DNA from: Branchipolynoe longqiensis
Taxonomy: Eukaryota > Annelida > Polychaeta > Phyllodocida > Polynoidae
DNA: 64,000 nt
Reading direction: 5' to 3'
Assembly (NCBI GenBank): GCA_030323885.1
Contig: CM059189.1
Span: 46,879,015 to 46,943,014 of the forward strand
The translations under genes were made by a program, and so were the position numbers. The notes beneath the pieces are model-generated. The model was not told the DNA's origin, did no database searches, and worked only from the letters and a program-made list of their open reading frames with translations. This document shows positions 12,210-24,424 of the stretch, one piece after another (the first letter of the stretch is position 1; every line of letters begins with the position of its first letter).

Positions 12210-12548
12210 TAGACCAGACGGGATGGCCGAATAAGTTAGAGTGTCCGCCTCCCTTGCTGGTAGATCGTGGGGTTGTGGGTTCGAACCCTGGTCGAGTCAA
12301 ACCAATGACTTAAAAATTGATACTTGTCACTTCCTAGCCAGGCACTCGGCATTATTAGGATAGGGCAAAGACTGGTTTGCTCAGTGTCAGGATAATGTGA
12401 CTGAGTGGGGTACCAGGTCATGATGCCAGTGGCCTGGTTTCCCAGTGGTGCAGCACTATAAAGTTACCATGAGTGCGCGCTGTCACAAGTCGGTACCCGT
12501 CCTGATATGACCTTAGATGTTGCTAGGACGCAAAACAACAACAACAAA
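12210..12548 (+). mobile_element. SINE-1, full-length tRNA-derived copy with 13-bp target duplication
   Basis: Reference copy of the family. A tRNA-like head has A box (GATGGCCGAATAAGTTAGAG) and B box (GGTTCGAACCC), i.e. an internal RNA polymerase III promoter. The body is about 250 bp (CAAACCAATGACTTAAAAAT ... GTCACAAGTCGGTACCCGTC) and the tail is (CAA)n. It is flanked by perfect 13-bp repeats ACTAATTCTATTT (12197-12209 and 12549-12561), the signature of LINE-driven insertion. Confidence 0.92.
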
Positions 12549-12699
12549 ACTAATTCTATTTCTCCCCCTCATTGATCACAAACACTTCCCAATTTGACCC
12601 CCCTTACCAGAGCTGACTTACCTCTCGATGCTGCTCCCCTCCCTACAAAATACCCCCACCCCCACCCCCACCCCCAAATAATTAATTAAAAAATGGTGG

Positions 12700-13386
12700 C
12701 AGCCATTATTGCTCCAATTACAGTTTGAGGAAAGCATCAAATCTTTGTTAACCAAAACCACTTATCTAAATTGTATTGTGCGTATTTAACTGAGATTCTG
12801 GTGCATTTATTAAGGACTTGTTGCTGCATAGAAGGGAACACTAAGTCAATGTCAAGGCCCTGTTACATTACGGCGTATGGTGGGAGCGTATTGAAAACCT
12901 ATGTAAGTCCTGCGCGTGCCGGCCTATCATGACCTTTGGTGACCTCTCAGGTGGTTTTGAGCGTATGTGGAACCTATACAGCGGCATAGGCCGGCATAAG
13001 CGGGCACATGACGGCGTATGCGTAGTGTATGCATAGCGTATGGCAGCGTATGACGGCGTATGCCGACGTATATGACGTAACGCGCCTACGTCGCCATACG
13101 CTCCCCCAAAAAAACCTAATGTGACAGCCCCTTTAACAGAATTTGTTACTGCTGATTCACGAATGGGGGGAAAGAGAAAGCATAATGCGAGAGTTATGAC
13201 CAAAACATTTGGTGATGCACACCCCAAAATAAATTTCGCATATTTGCACTTCAAATATCTTCAAATTTAGCCATTTATAATAAAAATCTACTTCAAGCTA
13301 AAGTGATGTGGATAATGATGATCAACTTAATATATCTATCAAGGAAAATGACAGCAATTTGCAACCATCAGACTATACAACTTTAA
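12700..13386. mobile_element. MITE-B interrupted by a foldback element
   Basis: Left half up to about 12854, foldback 12855-13135, right half to TTAA at 13383-13386. Confidence 0.78.
12855..13135. mobile_element. Foldback element, GGCGTATG type
   Basis: Ends AGGCCCTGTTACATTACGGC and TAATGTGACAGCCCCTTTA; the interior repeats GGCGTATG/CATACGC. Inserted in MITE-B. Confidence 0.75.
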
Positions 13387-13436
13387 CACTGTCGGTATTA
13401 TATTATATCGATGGGCTAAATTTAGTGTCATGCTAT

Positions 13437-13861
13437 ATACAGTATAACCCCGTTAAACTAAACTTGAAGGGCCCCTAGAAATTTGCTTGGATTAACCGAT
13501 CATTGGTTTAACCGAGCTTTGACTTTGACTTGGCTTTGGCAAAGACAGGGGTGCATTATGAATGTACAATGTATGTGGACACTAGGATTATTGTTTATTT
13601 ATGTATATACAGTTTAACCCCATTAAACCAACCTCGGTTAAATCAAACGATCGGTTAATCCAAACTTTTTTCGGCGACCTGGCAAAATACTACCATTTAT
13701 CATATAAAAAAGTCTCAGTTGACCTTAAAACCACATGAAAGTTTGGTTTAACTGTAGTGGAAGTGGCCTGGGGTCGACAATTTTGTTTGGATTAACCAAT
13801 ACTTTGGATTAACCGACTTTGGTTTAACCAACTTTTTTATATGGTAAATGGTAGTATTTTG
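13437..13861. mobile_element. MITE-C composite, truncated by SINE-1
   Basis: Same half-plus-full arrangement (second left terminus TACAGTTTAACCCC near 13606); the right end is cut at 13861. Confidence 0.78.
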
Positions 13862-14255
13862 CCGGGCCTGCTGAGTGATGACGTCATGTGCAGGAACCGC
13901 AGATATGTGGGTTCAAGGCCCCCTTGAGGCGTATTCTGTTTGTTTCTTGGGGGAAAATTCGTCCTAGTAACATATAGCGGCATAGTAGGATGAATACCGA
14001 CTTGTGTCAGTGCACACTCATGACGACTGTATAGTGCTGCCTCATTGGAAGACTGGGTTGCTGGCACCATGAAACAAAATCCCACGCATCTACTGTATTC
14101 TGACACTGAGCAAACCAGTCCTCGCCCTATCCTATTAACGCCGAGCACCAGCCAAGGTTGCAATGGGAATCAGGTTTGAAAGGCATTAATTTGACATGGC
14201 CGAGCTTTGAACCCATGACCTCCACAGAGGAAGCAAGCCAACACTCACACAGCTT
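13862..14255 (-). mobile_element. SINE-1 divergent copy
   Basis: Body recognisable at 13985-14225 (TGTGTCAGTGCACACTCATG ... ACTGAGCAAACCAGTCC). Its 3' side carries unrelated sequence, and it truncates a pogo-like MITE at 13860. Confidence 0.7.
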
Positions 14256-14373
14256 CGACCATCTCCCCTCCCGTGTCAAACATCCCAACCCTTGTATAGT
14301 TCATGTTTTATAGTAATATAAGTATATCATGTATTGTAACATACAATATAATATACGTAATGCAAAATATATT

Positions 14374-14718
14374 TGTTTGTTTGTTTATTGTTGTTTTACG
14401 TCCTAGCAACATCTAGGGTCATATCATGAAGGGTACTGACTTGTGACAGTGCACACTCATGGTGACTTTATAGTGCTGTCCCACTGGGGAACCAGGCCGT
14501 CAGCACCATGACCTGGTATCCCACTCAGTCACATTATCCTGACACTGAGCACACCAGTCCTTGTCCTGTCCTAATAATGCCGAGTGCCTGGCTAGGAAGC
14601 GACAAGTATCAATTTTTAAGTCATTGGTTGGACTCGACCAGGGTTCGAACCCACGACCCCCACGATCTACCAGCATGGGAGATGGACGCTCTAACTCATT
14701 CGGCCATTCCATCTGGTA
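14374..14718 (-). mobile_element. SINE-1 copy, near full length
   Basis: Complete body and head; TTGTTTGTTTGTTTATTGTT marks the A-rich tail on this strand, and the tRNA head ends CAGATGGAATGGCCGAATGA. Confidence 0.88.
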
Positions 14719-16361
14719 TTATATACAATATATCATAATGCAGATTAAATATATAGTATATAAAGGGCATGCTCCAGTACACTAAGGAGACAAGACAATG
14801 AAGTGGGTATGACACAACATAATAGTGATTACAATATTAACAATTATACCGACCCATCCAGGGGAGATGCTAATGACTAACATATGTACTTATATACATA
14901 AACAATACCCAGACTCATAGCGGTGGGACATGAAATCACCAAAATCCAGCAAGCAGAAACAGAAATAGCCCTATATGGGGACCGACATTTGTATACACGT
15001 GTTGAAACGCATAATAACCAAAATCCAACAAACGGAAACAGAAATAGCTCGTCGAACTTCGCTATGCAGCAAGCAGGGTGGACGACAGCGATTGGTTAAT
15101 AATATACTCATATTGAATCATATAATAATAAATCAATAATTATTCAAGCGTTTATATGTATATGTCAATAGACTAGTTTGTAATTCCAAACTTCCATGCT
15201 TATTCCAAATTGTTCTATATTTCTATTAATTTGAAATAAACGTGACGTTTTGCACTGCACGTATCGGCAAATTCAATGACAATGGCCACGGGCATTTGTT
15301 TCGCTCTCGATGGCATTTTCAAGCGGGGGTCGGTCCTAAGCATTGCTTATTCATATTACTCACATAAACCTTATAAATTTGTCTATGCACAAAGGTAGAA
15401 AGACAACATTTCATTAGAGTGGTGGTACAGCCATTAATATCAAAGCACCGGAAATAGGACAAGTGGCTGAAGCACTCAGCTTCGCAGCAAAAATACACAC
15501 GTAGATGATTGGTTCAATATTAAATAAGAAATACACAAGCAATGACGGAATAACTAATAATAATATAGCAGGCACTGCCAATTTATATTCATATAATAAA
15601 TTATATTACAAATAATCACATATTATATAATAATATGTGTATTATAATGTATTATAATAATATAAAGGAACAGAGCAATTCCAATGTTGATAGCATATTC
15701 ATTGTACGATTATTTGCGTGTATTCGGGATTCGCGCACCCACCCCGTTATATGCACGCGATTGGGGTGCCAAATGTTTGGTGCGGAAATGACTCTGACCA
15801 CTGTCACTTCGCTCGCATTTTTCTTTTGGTAGGGGATATTAGTCCCAGCCAGAGAACTAATAAAGAACTCAGCCCAACTCTGCTTTGTCTAACCTTATTG
15901 CCTAGTGGTTTATAATATTATAATCACTATAATATAATATTATAATCACATAGTATATTATATGGAATATGTAAATACATTAGATGGAAACTGGCGTGTT
16001 GATGCAACTTTGTTCGGATTGTTCGGTGAAGGTTTTGTGACTGGGAGAGTTTGGCGTGTGGGCCTCTGCCAGCAATTTGCCATTGTGTGTGCAGTCTTCA
16101 GTGGTGTGGCGCACTAACATTTTATCGATCATTTCTACGAACATGGCAGCAGAAGTATTAGTCAGGTTGTTATTGGCTCCCTCAATGATGACAACCTTTC
16201 AGAAATCTACAACGAGAATCTCGGTACCAATAAACTATCTTAGTGCCAGCTACTAAGCGATGGTTATGTCTGAATTATATGTATTGTATTAATATGTATT
16301 TGTTTTTAAATAGAATATATATTACATAATTCATACATTTTAAAGTCATATATCTTTTAGA
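14719..16361. other. Intergenic, mostly unassigned
   Basis: AT-rich with R1 fragment 15170-15330 and TAATA-rich patches (15540-15665, 15915-15965). The 16000-16255 segment is GC-richer without a recognisable exon. Confidence 0.5.
15170..15330. repeat. Dispersed repeat R1, 3' portion
   Basis: Shares TATTTCTATTAATTTGAAAT and GCACTGCACGTATCGGCAAA with the R1 right end. Confidence 0.65.
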
Positions 16362-16612
16362 TATTTTATAGATATTTTATAGATATTTTATAGATATTTT
16401 ATAGATTTTTTATAGATATTTTATAGATATTTTATAGATATTCTATAGATATTTTATAGATATTTTATAGATATTTTATAGGTATTCTATAGATATTTTA
16501 TAGATATTTTATAGATATTTTATAGGTATTTTATAGATATTCTATAAATATTTTACAGATATTTTACAGATATTTTACAGATATTTTAAGCTAGATCTTA
16601 TAGATATGCTAT
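16362..16612. repeat. 11-bp satellite (AGATATTTTAT)n
   Basis: About 21 units, scattered single units continuing to 16840. Confidence 0.92.
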
Positions 16613-17475
16613 AGATATTTTTGGTTTATTATATTTCATATTCCATTTATATACTTAGAATATATTCTAAAAAGGTTATGTATATATTATCTTTATGTTA
16701 TCAACATGTTTAAGGAATTGAACCTATTATTGATATTCTATAGATATTATAATATATATATTGTTGACACTTCATAGATATTTTAGATATTTATCCTAGA
16801 CATTTCATGGATATTTTATAGACATTTCATAGATATTATGTGCTCTATAATCTATTATTGGAATATAAACAAGGACACTACCACTTATCAGTTCTCTTCT
16901 ATATATTAGTTATTACCCACTATCCTACTGTCATATGAGTTAGTTCCTGCTTCTGCCACTATGGCACCACCTGTGAGTGGCTCCTGGCCACCCTGATACC
17001 GTCTGTGTCTGGTCACTACCACCTGCAGACCTGCTCGGATGGTCAGATTAATAATTTTAGGTGGGCAATTAACATATTCCGGCCAGAGAATATATACTCT
17101 TCTCAACCACTGCAGTCTCTTGTTATTCTGTTTACCAGGGGCCAACTGTTTATATATATATATAGATATATTATAGTTGTTTATAGTCATTCTTTTTTGC
17201 TCTAAATGTTTGTGTTGTCATAAACAGATGGTATGTTGATCGTTACAACGGACACAATTATCCCATATTAATTATCACCTATTGAGATAGGTTCATTATA
17301 TAATCTATGCATGGATATATATATATATATATTAAATTAAATTGTATTAAATTATATTAAATACATATACATATATATTTATTCGTGTATGGAACATAAA
17401 AAGAGTTTCACGACTGTCAAATTGGTTCAAGCATGCAGTGATAATTGATGCACACTGTGCACACAATGGCAATAC
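16613..17475. other. Intergenic, no gene seen
   Basis: Scattered 11-bp satellite units to 16840, then AT-rich unique DNA. Confidence 0.5.
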
Positions 17476-17489
17476 TCATCATGTCTTCT

Positions 17490-17849
17490 CATCAGACGGG
17501 GTGGCCGAATGAGTAGAGCGTCCGTCTCCTGTTTTGGGAGATTGGGAGACCCGAACCCATGAGTTTGTGCGTTTGAATCCTGGTCAAGTCAAACCAATGA
17601 CTTAAAAATTGATACTTGTCACTTCCTAGCCTGGCGTTTGGCATTATTAGGATAGGGCAAGGACTGGTTGGCTCAGTGTCAGGATAATGGGACTGAGTGG
17701 GATATCAGGTCATGGTGCTGGTGGCATGGTTTCCCAGTGGGGCAGCACTATTAAGTCGCCATGAGTGCGCACTGTCACAAGTCGGTACCCGTCCTCATAT
17801 GACTTTAGATGCTGCTAGGACCTAAAACAACAAACAAACAAACAAAAAA
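17490..17849 (+). mobile_element. SINE-1 copy with 14-bp target duplication
   Basis: Same family as 12210-12548, with an insertion of about 25 bp between A and B boxes. Flanked by TCATCATGTCTTCT at 17476-17489 and 17850-17863. Tail (CAAA)n. Confidence 0.92.
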
Positions 17850-17863
17850 TCATCATGTCTTCT

Positions 17864-18203
17864 AGTTTGGCGAGGCTTTGCCACTTTGGCCGGGACATTG
17901 GCGTGCCGATGCCAAATGCCGGGACAATCACTCAGAGCACAGCAACACTCTGGAGGAGGAGCAAGTACCTAAACAGGGTCCGAGCATCCATAGATGCAGG
18001 TAGACAGTTGCGTACCACCTGACACTACACTTTTAACAAATTAAAATACATGATGTAAATGCAGGTATGCTCGATGTGTTATAGCGTTTATTCCATAGAC
18101 GAAAAAGTCTGCGAACCATTTGAAAATCCCAAGCCAGGCCCCTACTAAATATGGCAGTTTGACATTGTAGAATCTAACAAGGGAAATGTTTAGGACGGTG
18201 ATG
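17864..18203. other. Unassigned; possible short open frame
   Basis: A plus frame from about 17860 to 18020 is open (MSSSLARLCHFGRDIGVP...), about 53 codons, with no recognised family; it begins in the SINE target duplication. Probably not a gene. Confidence 0.3.
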
Positions 18204-18696
18204 CCAGTGTTGCAGTTTCCGTGGCACACCAGTTTGCGAGGGACACATCGCTTCTGCGCATGCGTCAAAATCGAACAGCATCATCACTAACCTTATAAAT
18301 TTAATATAATGTTTTTGGTAAAGATGTTTTCTATAAGTGTACCAAGCGATTTGTTTCTAGGTGGTGTGGTTTTAGAGATATTTCACTTTTGCTGTATTTT
18401 CTGTATGCAGATTGCTCCTGACCATTGACAATGCCCTGAGTTTGACGGTACGCGCAGTGCAAAACATTAGTTTTATTCAAAATTAATAGAAATCAAGAAA
18501 CCTAACCTTATAAACTTAATATAATCTTTTTGGTAAAGATGTTTTGTATATGTGTACCAAGCGGTTTGTTTCTAGGTGGTGTAATTTGAGAGATATCTGA
18601 CTTTTTCTGTATGAAGATTACTCACGGCAATTGACAATGCATTTGAATGGATGTGTCCCTCGCAAACTGGTTTGCCGTGGAAACTGCAACACCGCC
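18204..18696. mobile_element. MITE-F copy
   Basis: Termini diverged (AGTGTTGCAGTTTCCGTGGC / GGAAACTGCAACACCG) but matched to each other. Confidence 0.8.
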
Positions 18697-19055
18697 CTGT
18701 CCTTGTCCCAAGCCACCCACCCAACTACCAACCTCGCAGGAATTCACACCTCGCTAGAGATTTCTGATTTATTGGTTTGGGATATCCGCAGGGTATTCCG
18801 AGATGCTGATGTGCTGAGATGTAGCAGGCCCCACATTAGGTACTCCCAGAGCCAGGTGACAGGGCTGCGAAATGACGTCATGGAAAAAGTTGCGGGAAGC
18901 TTGGTTATGGACATAGCCACGTGAATTTGAAATTTAATATGTCAAATATGTTGTTCAAATATTTAGTTACCATACCTGATATCCCACTCAGTCGCATTAT
19001 CCTGGTTTCAAATAAAATGGAGGAAGATGTCTGTTGGGAATGATAAGCGAATCCT

Positions 19056-19652
19056 TAAAGCCCCTGTCACACCTCGCCAGATTGAGGAAACGGATAGAGC
19101 AGGACAAAAATAGTCTAGTCCGGTGTGATTCTGTAACGGATGGTAACGAACGGGTAACAGATGGTAACGGATGGGTAACAGATGGTAACGGATGGGTAAC
19201 AGATGGTAACGGATGGGTAACAGACGGTAATGGACGGTAATGGTTGATAACATATCTAACAATCAATGGACAATTCAGTATACAAAAAGAACTATGGTGA
19301 ACGGCAACGGACGTGTAATGGATATGTAACAGATGGGAACAGATGGTAACGGACGGTAATGGACAGGAACAAATGGTAACGGACAGGAACGGACGGGTAA
19401 CAGTCAGGAACGTACGGGGAACGGTAGGGGAATGGACAGTAACGGATAATAACTGCATACATCAGTCCAGCGGAATTAGTTACAAGTTTTGTGCATGCTC
19501 AAAACTTGTAACAGATCGAGCCGGATATCAACGGATATCAACGGATATCAACTGATATGCAACGGACACAAACTGGACTTTACCAGATATCAATGGACTT
19601 TGTTCGGTTTCTTTCCGTTTCCCCAATCCGGCGAGGTGTAACAGAGCCTTTA
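19056..19652. mobile_element. Foldback element, GGTAACGGAT type
   Basis: Ends TAAAGCCCCTGTCACACCTC and GAGGTGTAACAGAGCCTTTA with about 40 bp of complementarity; the interior is an array of GGTAACGGATG variants, then GGATATCAAC words. Confidence 0.8.
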
Positions 19653-19983
19653 GTCTGCAACTAAGCACTAAGCAGTCCGGAGTTGGAACATTATAGGCCA
19701 GCCAGTGTACTGATGTTGCTACTCGTGCTGCCACCTGGAGTTAATAGCATATCCTCGCTGTATGGTGGATAAAGATTGCTCCAGAGCCCATTGACTTGTC
19801 ACACCTAATCTACCTCTTCGTTGTTGTTGGTAAATATTTATTCATCAGAATATATTCAATTCTTCATTGTGGAGGCATTGCTGTTGTGGTCATGTCCATT
19901 GCATAATACTGTAGTGGTCTGCACTGACCTCTCAGGCAAGGAGCCGCATAGACAGGTAGGCGTGGGTAATATGGTGATATCAG

Positions 19984-20062
19984 GGAGCCTAGCTGGTGTA
20001 ATGGTTAGCACACTGGGCTGGAATGCAAAGAGATGTGGGTTCGAGTCCCACTCTAAGCGCAA
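19984..20062 (+). mobile_element. tRNA-like sequence (SINE head or tRNA pseudogene)
   Basis: Contains A box TGGTGTAATGGTTAGCAC and B box GGTTCGAGTCCC in Gln/Glu-tRNA style, but the acceptor stem ends do not pair and no CCA-side discriminator fits. Probably a third tRNA-derived retroposon head rather than a gene. Confidence 0.5.
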
Positions 20063-20506
20063 TATTTCCCATTTTCATCACCTCCCCCCCCCCCCACACA
20101 CACACACGACACTACAATGGATGCACAGAGTGGCAAGTACGTGGATTTTTGTCACATTCATCCTTTCTCATCTGTACCGACAGATTCCAGATTAAAACAA
20201 CCTATTAAATAAATATGTCCTAGTAAGGATGGGGGATAGTTGGGTGTCTTTTATCCCTTGATATGAAACAATGTGAAAGAAAGTACAATGTCGCCAGGAA
20301 TAATATTTTAAAATAACAAGGTTTATTCATATGAAAATACGGGTATTTACATGTATCTATCATCAATGCATTCTGATATAGATTATATAGGTATAAATGT
20401 GTGACTTGCCATTGGAAAGGCCACCTGATCTTGTCTTTAATATAAAAAACACGATGTAAATGCCCAGCAATCACTATTTTGACTGGACACTCACTATTGT
20501 CATCAC

Positions 20507-20861
20507 TTAAAGTTGCGTAGTCCGATGGTTTTGAGTTTCAGACATTTTCTGAGATAAATACATTAGCTTGATCGTTATAATATACCTTACTTTAGCTTGA
20601 AGTAACTTTTATTTTAAGTGGCTAACTTTTGAGATATTTGAAGTGCAACCATGCAAAATTAATTTTGACAAGCTTGCCAAAACTCTGGCACAATAGCATT
20701 CTGCAGTAATATGATCTATTCAATTGCCTCACTATTCCCTTCTGCGTGGTAACAAATGCTTACTAAGTGCATTAGTACCTAAGCTAGATATGTAGAATCA
20801 AATTTAGATCATTGCTTTGGTTTTGAAAATTTGATGATTTCATCGTACTATGCAGCTTTAA
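20507..20861. mobile_element. MITE-B copy
   Basis: Full length with both TTAA borders and GCGTAGTCCGATGG at the left tip. Confidence 0.88.
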
Positions 20862-20900
20862 TACAAGGCTAACCAACAACTATATTTTCTTAGCGTAAGG

Positions 20901-21672
20901 CTAGACTTAAATAAATCCTGAAACTGTCCCATCTCTAATAATTTATAGATTTTTTTTAAAAATTATTACCATACCTGCTATTTGTCATGGTTGGTTGGAT
21001 ATTACATAGAAACTAAATCTGATATGAATAATTAAACATCAGTGGCCATTCATAATTTAGACCGGCTGGTAGCGTCGATAATATGGTGTAATAGTATGTT
21101 ATTAATTAGCATCAATGAAATGCACAGTGAGTGATGATGTATGACTGCATGACAGAGATGTTCATAGTGGATGAGCTTAAAGTCTTTGATCATGAAATGT
21201 ACATGAAGAACCTGCTCTGGTCCAGATGAAAGTGCATTGAAGAGAACCTGATGCTTTGGATCAATTTCTGTTGTGCTGGATGATGCTAGACTTAAATAAA
21301 TCCTGAAACTGTCCCATCTCTAATAATGTATCGAATTCTTTTAATAATTATTACCATACCGGCTATTTGTCATAGTTGGTTGGATATTACCTGGAAACTA
21401 AATCTGATATGAACAATTAAACATCAGTGGCCATTCATAATTTAGACCAGCTGGTAGCATCGATAATATGGTGTAATAGTATGCTTAAAATGGTTATTAA
21501 TTAGCGTTAATGAAATGCACTATATCGTATGACTGCATGACAGAGATGTTGATAGTGGATGAGCTTAAAGTCTTTGATCATGAGATGTACATGAAGAACC
21601 TGCTCTGGTCCAGATGAAAGTGCATTGAAGAGAACCTGATGCTTTGGATCAATTTCTGTTGTGCTGGATGAT
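20901..21672. repeat. 386-bp tandem duplication
   Basis: Units 20901-21285 and 21286-21672 (CTAGACTTAAATAAATCCTG ... TTTCTGTTGTGCTGGATGAT) are about 95% alike; the second has small indels. No coding frame seen. Confidence 0.9.
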
Positions 21673-21682
21673 GCCAGAGCTA

Positions 21683-21978
21683 TAGACGATTTCCATCACC
21701 ACCCTGCCCTCTGGTGTTGCTGGAAGAAGCAATGTTGTGCATAGCTGCTCACTCTACAGCATGCTCATTGGAAAAGGTCCTCATAGAAGACTTCCACTAC
21801 CAAGCTTCCCTCTGGTGGCAACGGAGGAACTAATGTTATGGGCAGCATTTCACTGCACAGCATGCCCTGTGGAAAAGGCCTTACGGTAAATGTCCACCAC
21901 CAACCTGCCCTCTGATGACAGAAGGAGAAACTAATGCTATGATAGCAGCTTACAAACCCTGCTCCTCCAGTGTAAAAA
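21683..21978. repeat. Three degenerate ~100-bp tandem units
   Basis: Units are anchored by CTGCCCTCTGGTGT (21704), CTTCCCTCTGGTGG (21805) and CTGCCCTCTGATGA (21905). Each also has a CAGCATGC-like block and TGGAAAAGG. Confidence 0.78.
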
Positions 21979-22436
21979 GTTTGAAATAGCTGGGGCTCTT
22001 GGGAGGGGGGGGGGGGGAGTTCCCCTATATCGTAGGCCCCCCATGTACATGAGCAGAATCCCAGCTTCTGGCTCACTCTAAGAATGGAAGCCATGTGGCT
22101 GGCTCTCCCATTTGCATATAAACCGAATATTACGATTGAATGCCTGCCTAGCTGAACAGAATCTCAGCTTCCACTGCCTAAGTGAACATAAATCCAATTC
22201 GACCTTCTTAACAGGACCAGAATCCCTGGCTTGCTCGCCTACCTGAGCAGAATTACGGGTTCTTTTACCTCAATGAACACAGCCCTTGACTGTTTTATCT
22301 ATATGAGCAGATTTCCAGGTTACACTGTTTGCAGAATTTCAGGCTCCTCTGCCTACAAGAATAGAATCCTAGACTTGCTTAAGAGAATCGCAAGCTCCGT
22401 TTGTTTAGACGAGCAGATTCCCAGGCTCGTCTGATT

Positions 22437-23192
22437 TCTTTAACAGAATCGCAGACTTGGTTGGGATACATTGACGGAATCCCTCGCTCCTCTGTCTGCA
22501 TGAACAGAATCGCAGACTTGGTTGGCATACATTAACGGAATCCCTGGCTCCTCTGCCTACATAAACAGAATCGCAGACTTGGTTGGCACACATTGATGGA
22601 ATCCCTGGCTCCTCTGCCTACATAAACAGAATCGCAGACTTGGTTGGCATACATTGATGGAATCCCTGGCTCCTCTGCCTACATAAACAGAATCGCAGAC
22701 TTGGTTGGCATACATTGATGGAATCCCTGGCTCCTCTGCCTACATAAACAGAATCGCAGACTTGGTTGGCATACATTAACGGAATCCCTGGCTCCTCTGC
22801 CTACATAAACAGAATCGCAGACTTGGTTGGCATACATTGATGGAATCCCTGGCTCCTCTGCCTACATAAACAGAATCGCAGACTTGGTTGGCATACATTA
22901 ACGGAATCCCTGGCTCCTCTGCCTACATAAACAGAATCGCAGACTTGGTTGGTATACATTGACGGAATCTCTGGCTCCTCTGCCTACATAAACAGAATCG
23001 CAGACTTGGTTGGCACACATTGATGGAGTCCCTGGTTCCTCTGCCTGCATGAACAGAATAGCAGACTTGGTTGGCATATATTGACGGGATCCCTGGCTCC
23101 TCTGCCTGCATGAACAGAATCGCAGACTTGGTTGGCATACATTGATGGAATCGCTGGTTCCTCTGCCTGCATGAATAGAATCACGGACTTGG
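22437..23192. repeat. 61-bp minisatellite, ~12 copies
   Basis: Unit ACAGAATCGCAGACTTGGTT then GGCATACATTGATGGAATCC then CTGGCTCCTCTGCCTACATAA. Divergent relatives extend to 22090 and 23340 and reappear at 24070-24150. The 61-bp period is not a multiple of three, so short ORFs across it are accidental. Confidence 0.92.
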
Positions 23193-23525
23193 CTGGAATT
23201 CAGGAAAAGAATTCTCAGGCTTCTTTTTCTATTTGAGCAGATTCCAAGGCGTGCCCACTTAGACGAACAGAATCCTATACTCAGCTGTTTGTATCGATAA
23301 TAATATAAGGATCGTCTGCTTTCAAGAACAGAATCCCAGTGTCGGACGCATCTATAGGCTTGGCAGGCTGAAGCCTAGGGCTTCAAAATCTAGGGGGGGG
23401 CTGTAGCCAAGGTGTATAATATTTTGTACACTGATATAGGCCCTTTGGGAGGGGCCTCAAAAGTGGAATAAGCCAGAGCCTCTCTTCACCCATATCCAGC
23501 ACTGACCCGAACCCTGCCTTATTGG

Positions 23526-23976
23526 CCGTAATCGATTAACACGACCCGGGCGACTCGGGTCACCCGAGTCGTCAGAATTTCAAATCGAACACCGCGAGTG
23601 GAGTCGACAAAAACACGTGCCGTGTGCAAAACGACCCGACGCCAGTAACCCACCTCTTGGCTGGGGTTTGCTAGGAACGATGATGTCACACCTGTGCTGG
23701 TACCTGTAGGATAACAGCTACCACTACTACATTGTTTTAATGCTTTTTTTTAAATAACCCAGATTGTCAGCTTATATGATCCTAAAATACTTTAAATCCT
23801 ATTTTGCTGTACTTATATTGGTTATTAAAACAAATAATTAGGTTTTAGATTAAGCCACCATTTTTTCCACCCCGAGCATGGAGAAGAGTATTCGTTTATT
23901 CAACCCTAGTCTGTAGGATCTGCGCATGCGCCAAAAAGTGGCTCGGGTGACCCGAGTTGATTAATCGATTACGCCC
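23526..23976. mobile_element. MITE-G, ~450 bp
   Basis: GGCCGTAATCGATTAACACG at left and TTAATCGATTACGCCC at right; sub-terminal palindrome CTCGGGTCACCCGAG and a GCGCATGCGC box. Confidence 0.8.
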
Positions 23977-24158
23977 ATTGTGAACAGCAACATAAGGTAT
24001 CCCTGGACCCCCCCCCCTCCCACCGACTCCGCCTAGGTGAGTGAGCTCATGCGCCAAGTCCCAGTAGCTGTGTGGAACAGAATACTCGGCTCATCCGCCC
24101 AGATGAGCAGAATCACAGATTTCATGGGCAAAAACCATCCGACCGAATCCTGGCCTAG

Positions 24159-24424
24159 TTAAATAAACACCGAGCCAGTCAGGGACACCTGTGTTACGTC
24201 GGGAGGTGGCAGCTTGTCGATGGTGTCATAGTTCCAAATGTAAGCCGTTGTAAACGCTTGTGTTTGGTAGAGTGACTTTGCACTGTTAGTTCCACGACTC
24301 TCCACCAGGCGGCCCAGGATGCGCTGTCCGAGAGGCTGGCTTTCGTTGAGATGGCCTAATTTGGTACGCGACTTGTCACCAGGGGGCGTGTCGAGCAACT
24401 GCAATTCCCGCCAGGAGAGGCTTT
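24159..24424 (-). CDS. Exon 6: cytoplasmic tail and stop
   Basis: Acceptor GCCCACAG|AAAGCC, then 87 codons and TAA at 24161-24159. The tail has SLSWRELQLLDTPPGDKSRT, QTQAFTTAYIWNYDTIDKLP and ends VSLTGSVFI. The last residues (VFI) fit a class II PDZ ligand. YQTQ and YDTI are possible tyrosine phosphorylation contexts. Both suggestions are inference. The nearest AATAAA on this strand is about 260 bp downstream (near 23900), inside a MITE. Confidence 0.85.

Noticed and set aside
12214..12300. tRNA genes at SINE heads (also 1140, 6781, 48880, 63920)
   Set aside because: A and B boxes are present but acceptor stems do not close, and each head continues into a SINE body.
16000..16256. Possible coding exon in GC-richer segment
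   Set aside because: No frame has flanking splice sites plus a recognisable peptide.
19008..19458. Minus-strand 153-codon frame with LPSVTHP repeats
   Set aside because: Falls in a foldback element made of GGTAACGGAT words; low-complexity artefact.
22405..23184. Minus-strand frames reading NQVCDSVHAGRGARD repeats
   Set aside because: 61-bp satellite, which changes frame each unit; not a protein repeat.
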